Source: Arbacia lixula | Lineage: Eukaryota > Echinodermata > Echinoidea > Arbacioida > Arbaciidae | Direction: 5' to 3' | DNA length: 64,000 nt | Assembly: GCA_963669155.1 (NCBI GenBank) | Contig: OZ022580.1 | Span: 23,285,512-23,349,511 of the forward strand | Shown here: one piece after another, positions 56,871 to 64,000 of the stretch | Layout of the letters: each line of letters begins with the position of its first letter | Numbering within the stretch: the stretch's first letter is position 1 | Position numbers and translations under genes: made by a program | The notes under the pieces: generated by a model | What the model saw: only the letters and a program-made list of their open reading frames with translations | What the model was told of the DNA's origin: nothing | Databases searched by the model: none

Positions 56871-57717
56871 GGTTTCCTGGGTAAATAATCCCAATAAATG
56901 AATATAAATAAAATATTTGTATCACATGTTATATATCCATAGTATCATTCATAACTTAACGTAGTATTAATATGGCTGAAATAAGAGTGTGACTTAAAAA
57001 AAAATATGGCCCTTTTATTTGCCTTGTGGTAATATTGCTTCCTGTGGTAAACTTTGATATGACAAAAAAAAACTCCTTGAACAACTAGCACACCGCAATA
57101 ACAAGAATGGCTCGAAAATATGTGCTTATATATTTTATGATAAATCAAACAATATTCTAGTGTGTAAAATAGCCTGGACTCTGACTGGAAACACCTTAAA
57201 ACGCAGCCGTCACAAAACGCCTGTCGTGATCTCAATATACATCATTGATGTCATACCGCAATGAAGATCTAAATCGTGCATATCGTCATAAAAAATGAGA
57301 TGACAGATGACCATGCAGAGATGTAAGACTAAACCAGTTCTATATTCGCATCGTTTTTGATGTGCGTTTGTTGTTTCAAACGCTATCGAAAGGTCACCCA
57401 CACTCTCCGCCCTGCCCACGGCGCTTTCGCGCGACTCCTGATATTTCCAATGTTGTCAAAACAATTTCGATGTAGTTGGTTAGAAGTGTAACATGTCAGG
57501 TTAACGGGGGACTACACCGCAACTGATGTCAGTCCCCGAGCGACCGGGAGGGGCGTCCGAGCTACCCTAACTACCACACGCGCTTGCTCTCCGCGCTCTC
57601 CCCGACGGCCTATAACCCTCTCAAACCCCATAATAAGTTGACTTTTTTGTTTAGATAGAGACATACATAAGCAAGAGTATGATTAATCCGACATATCATC
57701 ATGGAGTTGTTTGGCTT
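56871..57717. other. Gene-free stretch
   Basis: No supported gene; a GC-richer patch at 57400-57620 without ORF or repeat structure. Confidence 0.4.
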
Positions 57718-57725
57718 TAACTATC

Positions 57726-57880
57726 GGTAACAGTTCGATATTCCGAAGGTTCGTTCCGAAACACGTAAATTGCCTATACCTCGATGCTCGTTAGTCCGAA
57801 AACGAAAAAGGCTTCGTTAATCCGAGCATTTGTGGCGTAACGTTCGGAATAACGAACCTTCGGAATAACGAGTGCTTTCC
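57726..57880 (-). mobile_element. CACTCG element, copy 5 (compact), with perfect 8-bp target-site duplication
   Basis: 155 bp in minus orientation. Flanked by TAACTATC at 57718-57725 and again at 57881-57888. It runs GGTAACAGTTCGATATTCCG, then ACACGTAAATTGCCTATACC, then TCGTTAATCCGAGCATTTGT and ends CGAGTGCTTTCC. It is the shortest copy and defines both termini of the family; it carries few internal units. Confidence 0.92.
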
Positions 57881-57997
57881 TAACTATCTCTTTCACTATT
57901 TTCCCCGCACATGTTACGCAAATAAATCATACGCATGCGCGTCCACTTAGTTGAGGATATATTACGAGTACGATCCCACTAATTTTATGAGTTTTAG

Positions 57998-58034
57998 CCC
58001 TAAACCTAACCCTGACCGTAACCCTAAACCCTAG
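57998..58034. repeat. Telomere-like interstitial CCCTAA repeats
   Basis: CCCTAAACCTAACCCTGACC, then GTAACCCTAAACCCTA: about six CCCTAA-type units with errors. Too short to be a telomere. Confidence 0.75.
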
Positions 58035-58499
58035 ACAAAATTTTCGCTTCTTAATTCGTCAATATCAACATCCGGACTGCAGGCAATAGAATTCGAGCGG
58101 CTCATGAATGATTCATTTTTATTTGCGTCAACATGTTCGAAATTTTTTTTCGCTGGCCGGCCCAGCCAGCGGGAGCGGCACATCTCGTCAATATAAACGT
58201 ATATTCATATTATTAACAATCCGCAAGGTCGAAGAGTAATTGTTTTGCAGTTTTCAGCATGATACTCGTTTTAAAGGAAAATACACTAGTCATGCTAGTA
58301 CTGAAAAGACACTGAAATCATTGCAAGGTTATATCAATATCATTGTTCATTGCGGTACATGAACGATGATATTGCATTACTGTAAAATTATTTTATGTTG
58401 AGAAAATTGTGCGTCAGGATTTTTTTAAAGGACAGAAGTAACATAGAACTGTGATTCAACAAATGGTATTTTTTTTACTCCTTTGTCTTGGTTTCTCTT

Positions 58500-59449
58500 T
58501 CATTTTCCGAGTAGACTCTCAATAGAAAAGGCAAGGTTCATTTTTGAAGGCTGTTTATATTGAAGTGGTGTCCTTTGTGACATCACAGCTGATTTGCTGC
58601 TTGAACATGAAGGGTCCTTAGTACGCAAGCAACGTTCAAGTAGCATTTGATGTCGATGCTCCAGAGGGGGTACCGTCTTATTGGGGTCTTCATTGTAGAA
58701 CAGGGCATCTGCTCCGACGTTTGAGTCGTCCCGTATGTCCGGCGTTTCTTTAGAACTGCAATGCTGTAATGACGCCGCTTCCTCGACGTCACGCAATGAT
58801 GAAACGTCGCCCGTCAGATGTGTGGTCTTCGATGCGCGGGCGCATTGGAGGAATTCATGTGACCTTACATCGTTAAATCTGGCGTTCGTGCTGTCAGATT
58901 GCACGCTGGTTAGTTCTTGTTCAACGTTCAGCCTACCTGTGAAGGATGGCGTAATTAACCTCGTGTGGCCAACTGCATTCGAAGAGTTGTAATGTGAAGG
59001 ATTAAAACACGAAAATCTCCGGTTAGCCGATGGCGGGATATCAGCAAATCCAGGCAAATGTACGTCACGAACTGATGGCTGCGTCCAAATTGCGGCACCG
59101 GATTTGTTCGCTTGCGACTGCCGAGAATGGCGGTATTCGAGATCCACTCCCGGCACTCCTCCCGGTCCAAAATGTTCCTTAGACGTTGCCCTGTTTGGAA
59201 GACGGTGCTGGGGGAGGACGTCAAAGAAATGTGTTGGGTTCGCCGTAAGGGGCGCCAGTGGTTTTTCACCAGCGGCGGCGTACGCGAGCATGAGCGTCCA
59301 TTGACACTCTCTCTGCAGCATGGTCGTCTCGAGTTCCTTGTCGGCGAATGCACGGCGTTTCCGCATCCGCTCGCTGACGGGCGGCGGGAGGAAGATGACG
59401 GGGCGGCTAGAGGCCCGTGACGAGAGCCGACCGGTCTTGCCATGGTGAC
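58500..59449 (-). CDS. Dmrt2: Dmrt2 coding exon 2 (C-terminal part)
   Basis: Acceptor TTCTTCTAG at about 59450. It encodes [40 protein letters not shown] and TTMLQREC, then a low-complexity tail rich in Ser, Thr, His and Arg without recognised domains, ending [12 protein letters not shown] before the stop at 58500-58502. An ATG at 59540 in the same frame upstream is intronic and not used. The tail end (F.IESLLG) could be a short conserved peptide. Confidence 0.93.
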
Positions 59450-62400
59450 CTAGAAGAAAATTTAAGAGAATGGATAACACTGGAGGGCATAGAATATTTC
59501 TACACATAGTACTAACACGTAATATAGTGTCATGAAACATACGTGTTAATGCTTAATATTTCTCGAGCAAATCGGATACATAATGAATATAATATTACCG
59601 ATGGTACGAGATTTTCTTAATATCAACAGATAACATGTACACGAAAGGAAGACACGCTGAGTAAGTACCAACCTATGAATGGGTTGGATGGAATGACACT
59701 TCTTTTTACTCATATTTCTAACCTTTATGGTTACAGTCTGCGCCGACAAAATTTGATGGAAACTGCATGACAGCAATTTGAATGATGGAAATTCATTTTC
59801 ACGTTTAGAAATCATAAAAAAACAAAACATCGTACGCCATGTTGAAGATAGATTAACATTACCATCCGTAACATTAAAGTGATTGTTTTTACCCTGACAA
59901 CTGTACAGCTCATTGGCTGTTGTCATGGTAGATACAATAATTCGTAACTTATAAGCGTTGAAAGGCATTGCTTAAGTAGTAGGAGGGATATGCCCATTTG
60001 GTGGTAAGATGAGTAAATGACTGTCAGGCCCACGATTGATATAAACCAGATTGTGTTTGAATAACGCCTACTCCAGTTCGCACTCTCATTCATCACCCTT
60101 GCTTCTGCAAAATGAGTGGTAAGATATCAAACGCGAAACTGGTTGAAATCAAGCCGTTTCAGTTGATATTTCAGCCCAATATGGACTGAGTCCCGGGAGA
60201 TCGCCATTCGTGTTCGTTTTGACAAAAGAACCAGTGCCTTGTCAAAACAAGATAACACACAAGTCCCATGTCAAAATTGAAGGTAAGAAACACTTCCGAA
60301 GAAAATCAAATATTCAGACACCTAAATTCCTCGTGTGACATCTAAAAAGTTAAGTTTTCTATGCGTGGGCTTTTGATGTATCATCAGTTCCATACCGCAC
60401 ACAATTCATGGCACATAAATAGTTTAACATATGGGGGTAAAGCAAATGCGATGCCGTTATTTCGTCAATCGATTGCAAGAAAGTAGGGGAGCATCATCTC
60501 AAACTGATTTTTTTTAATATATATATCGTTGAAACAAACTATAATTTAGGACACGATGATGATGGCGGAACGGTATCATGCGATTATTATATATATTTCA
60601 CTTTCTATTTCACTTGTGGATAGCCCTACTCAGCTGTGCCAACGTGGCACAGTTGTTCTTCCGGGGGGGGGGGGGGGGGGGTCTAGAAAACAATTTACAA
60701 ATAATAACAATCGTTACATCTTGAAATAAGGAAAAGTATTAGAATACCCGAATATGATATTCATTACATTAAATAAATACACAAAGAACATTACAAAGAA
60801 TTACAAATACCTAACCTTGATACTTCATTACCTCTAATTCCTACATAATCCCTGATCCCACCGAGTCCCTAATCCCCACTTATTTACTGATCCCATCAAA
60901 TCTTCTAATTCCATCCACCCAGTTGATACGATTTAAGCCACATGTACTAAACCCATCTCAGAAATTAGTTCATTTCTTACATGTCCTATTTTCAGAAAAT
61001 GAAATGGCGGTCAGGGCGGAGTAGAAGTGAAAGAGACGAGACAACTTGATAAACGCGTATGGGATATTACGTCTGGAATCAGATTCTTCCAACTTCGGTC
61101 CCAGACCCTGAAACCAGACCCCGAAATCGTATTGCATCCAAGTCTACCAGTATTGAGAAATACCCGGCTGATAAGATAAAGGGGAAGTTGAGAAAGAGAC
61201 ATAGACGAATCCTAATTTGGTAGCTGAGTGTAGAACAATAACTAGTCTGCAGTCGCAGACTTTATTCTGACACTGTTTTAAAAAGTATGTCTGGAGGTGA
61301 GGCTATAGCATGACTTGCTCAATGTGCCCCTCGTCTAGGGACTTGTATAAACATATTCGAGCTAGTCTTCGCGTTGGGATCCGTTGATTCAGATTCACTG
61401 ACTGATTTGACTGACAGGCTGACAAAGGTCTGTGCCTACAACTAAACGCCGACGAAGTGGTATTTCCAAGGAATCGTCTTCCTTGAAGGATTAGTTTTCA
61501 TTTCACCGATCCCTATTGCCCTAAAACGTCAAAATGCATTATATCGACAAAACATTTGTTGACGTAATGTTCATGAGACCTGATACCTATAGTCGTGGAA
61601 GGATCATTTGATTAACTAACAGGTTTACGAATCCCTAATGTTATTCGAAAAGAAAATGTGATTATTGGATCGTCATATTAGTCTGGTGTATAGTTCACGA
61701 GTCGTCCATTATTGCCCAGCAAAACGGCACGTCGGTTTTTTGCGGTTACATTGGCATGGAATAAAGCATTTGTCTGAATGCCAACTGTCAGCTATATTTT
61801 GCCTACTGATAAAATGAAAAGAAATGATTATTTTTTTCTATTATATTCAAGACATGTTGTTTATGAGCACCTCTTGAGAAATAAACGTCAAAAAAGCTCT
61901 GTTTCCATACTATATTCCTTCCGAATATAAGACAATCACATGGAAGCATTCTTTAATTTCTTGCTCCTTATATACTTTTATATTTGTATTTTACTAACTT
62001 TGACGATGTCAATTATAGTTTGTACTTCCGTTGCATTTTGTTTGCAAAACATTGGGTAAAATAAGATTTCATAAATAATTGTTCATGTATGATCATGTTG
62101 ATACGCCTACATAAAACAAGTTAATTCATGTAACTTGAACTTCTGTAGCCGACCAACATTAAGGAAACATTTTTCCCGGCTATAGTTTGAAAAATAGGAT
62201 TGTTAAATAATATGTATTTTTTGTTAGGAGCATATATCAAGTTGGGCATATGTTGCACACCCGATGAGCGCACTTATGTTAACAACGTTTTTTTAAGTAT
62301 GCATTTGATAACATTTCTTCGTGAAAACTATCAATTAGGAAATGGTAATGCTCTTTATTTCACTTTATATCAGTTTACATGACGCCATTATAGGTGAGTT

Positions 62401-63175
62401 GTGTCGATTGATTCATCACCAACTCACTGTTTGTCTTGGTCATAGTGGGCACGGAAACAAACACTTTTTGGTGTGCGTTTTGAATAAAAATCAGAACGGT
62501 AAATTATTCTAATATGACTGGGCTTTTTGTCATGGGGGGATGATATAGTTTGACGTAACTCAAGTGAAACTTACCTTCCAATATATCTCTTGCGATCGAG
62601 CCATTCAACCTCCCCCTCGCCGCTGTGGAGCTTAGCCTCTTCACCCTCTCCTTAAGCCTGCTAGCCTCGGCGCCGATCTCGGCTAGTTTCCGCTTGTTGC
62701 TCGACATCGCAGCAGCAACCGCTTTAGCGCCATCCTTTCCGCCCCGAGCGGCACTCCCATCTCCATCGCCGCCCGACTTGGCCGCGGTGCCGTCCCCGCC
62801 TCCCGGGTCGCTGGACTGCTGGCGTCTCAGCGCTACCTGTGCGGCCATCACACGTTGCCGCTCCACGACCAGAAGGCAGTTGGTGCACCGGCAGTCGCGC
62901 CAGCGGCAGAACCGCTTGTGCCCCTTCAGACAAGACACGACCCCGTGGTTGCGGCATCGAGCGCACTTCGGGGTGCGGACGATTCTCCGTGTGGACGCCT
63001 GAGGTTTCAAACCATGTTGCGAAGAAGATTTTGTTCCATCCATACTCGGCGTTTTACGATCTACGAGATCAGGTCCATTTTGTTCTTGAGCAGATGACAA
63101 CACTATCTTCTCTCCTAGAGATGATGCTCTTTTAACTTCTTTTGCTGAGATCACGGCGTCCGAACGTTCCGTCAT
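58500..63175 (-). CDS. Dmrt2: DMRT2 transcription factor, two coding exons
   Basis: Coding parts 62575-63175 and 58500-59449 join at ILE-G|HHGKTG (split Gly codon) to 516 residues, close to vertebrate DMRT2 (about 560). The DM domain (about residues 67-115) starts [20 protein letters not shown], continues [20 protein letters not shown] and ends [14 protein letters not shown]. All Zn-binding Cys and His are present, and CLKGH plus CLLVVERQ are DMRT2-specific relative to DMRTA or DMRT1. A second DMRT2 hallmark, [20 protein letters not shown], follows the intron. In vertebrates DMRT2 is a nuclear DNA-binding regulator of somite and muscle development; the role here is unknown. The start ATG lies just after a splice acceptor (TTTCAG near 63189), so a 5' non-coding exon probably lies to the right. 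Confidence 0.95.
59450..62574. other. Dmrt2 intron
   Basis: About 3.1 kb. It contains a G run at 60663-60681 inside a segment (TTCTTCCGGG...TCTAGAAAACAA) that resembles DNA at 3348-3385 next to the LINE. Otherwise AT-rich with nothing recognised. Confidence 0.6.
62575..63175 (-). CDS. Dmrt2: Dmrt2 coding exon 1 (DM domain)
   Basis: ATG at 63173-63175; the donor is GAAG|GTAAGT at 62575/62574. After the DM domain comes a Gly/Asp/Ser-rich linker ([20 protein letters not shown]) and the basic, possibly helical [20 protein letters not shown] region, then ARDILEG, which corresponds to the AKSILEG segment of vertebrate DMRT2. The GC content is far above that of the flanking intron. Confidence 0.95.
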
Positions 63176-63189
63176 TATGTCTTCTTCCC

Positions 63190-64000
63190 TGAAAGGTGTA
63201 AAGATATATTTCCATTATTCATTAATTACATAATATCAAAGGCCTTGTGGAACATGGGCAATATCATTTTTTTTTTGTATCCTTATTTTGTCCTCAGCTC
63301 AAAATACAAATACCGGGATTTACACAAAAACAAAATCGTCATTGTCGTTATCATTTTACTGTAAGCATTTCCATCCCCACCATCAACCCCCATCATCAAC
63401 TCCCCATCAACCTCCGCATCATCAACGTTATCAATATCCGCTGTCATATTCATGAATGTCATCATCAACATCATCATCATTGCCATCGTCGTCATCACCA
63501 TCTCCACTAACTTTCGTCAACGTTATCAGTTTCATCACCAACATGACCAATATAAACTTTACCAATGCCATCATCCATGACATTGTAATCTCCTAATCGA
63601 TGTTACAACTAATCCATACATCAAAACGTTATGGGCATCTTTTTGAGAAGTACCTTCCTAAATCTATGAGCGTAACATTACTTTGAAAATTTCTCGTCAA
63701 AGCACCGGGAATTAAGGATTATGAATATGATCAGTACGAAAAGTAGAAGGCGAATCTAGCGTTGGTCTATAATGATCTGTTCATAATCAAAGTCATCATT
63801 TCAAATGAGCTCGGAGGTAATAAGATCTCTTTCTTTCTCTCTTAATGGGTGAGTGGCGAAATAATTAAAAGTAAAGTAAAATTGAAAAAAAAATCTCCCC
63901 GATTCGGTTAAGGGTGAATTATACTCCACTTTAAGGCAAATATTTTGTAGTTTAGGGATATAATTCCTGGGTGATACCAAACACTCTTCTGGATTGATCC
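63190..64000. other. 5' side of Dmrt2, probably intron of the 5' UTR
   Basis: CATCAT/CACCAT trinucleotide-rich tract at about 63380-63550. No additional coding exon or promoter could be identified before the window ends. Confidence 0.45.

Noticed and set aside
59112..59443. ORFs on both strands over Dmrt2 exon 2 in other frames
   Set aside because: GC-rich shadow frames of the real exon; the spliced Dmrt2 frame has family motifs.

Overview
The window looks like a piece of an echinoderm-type (sea-urchin-like) animal genome. It has intron-split genes with GT/AG junctions, AT-rich repeat-packed non-coding DNA, single-exon rhodopsin-class GPCRs in a tandem cluster (the style of the sea urchin 'surreal-GPCR' expansions), a DMRT2 gene, and many small DNA-transposon and LINE remnants. 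The taxon is an inference from content; no marker gene fixes it.

Layout. Positions 1-3.3 kb hold a nearly intact L1/Tx1-type LINE on the minus strand that runs off the left edge. From 6.5 to 45.4 kb the plus strand carries eleven coding exons of an SLC23 (nucleobase/ascorbate) transporter. They join in frame into 560 residues through the natural stop; only the N-terminal exon(s) lie outside the window. Ten exons sit in 6.5-17.8 kb. The last is at 45.2 kb, behind an intron of about 27.3 kb.

That last intron contains, on the opposite strand, a tandem cluster of six class-A GPCR genes (20.8-36.8 kb). Four are intact single-exon ORFs of 376-402 residues and two are pseudogenes with visible deletions, frameshifts and stops. 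Two subgroups are apparent: genes 1, 2 and 3 are close to each other, genes 4 and 5 are close to each other, and gene 6 is more divergent. The intron also carries a 1-kb foldback element, a 0.6-kb tandem duplication with AAT microsatellites, a LINE tail and minisatellites.

About 30 bp after the SLC23 stop begins a piggyBac-like element (45.5-47.5 kb). It has inverted ends, TTAA-type flanks and an acidic N-terminal transposase-like ORF, but no recognisable catalytic domain. It appears to supply a poly(A) signal to SLC23. From 47.5 to 58.4 kb there is no gene I can support, only microsatellites, SINE/LINE fragments and MITEs. From 58.5 to 63.2 kb the minus strand carries Dmrt2 as two coding exons that join in frame into 516 residues.

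The most unusual non-genic signal is a family of five short elements beginning GG(G)AAGCACTCG. They are built largely from a 16-bp unit (GTTCGTTATTCCGAAG) on both strands, and three copies show 8-bp target-site duplications. Two other families in the window, with TTCTTGATATCAAGAA units and with GCCAGAAGGGC units, share this design of internally multiplied palindromic units.
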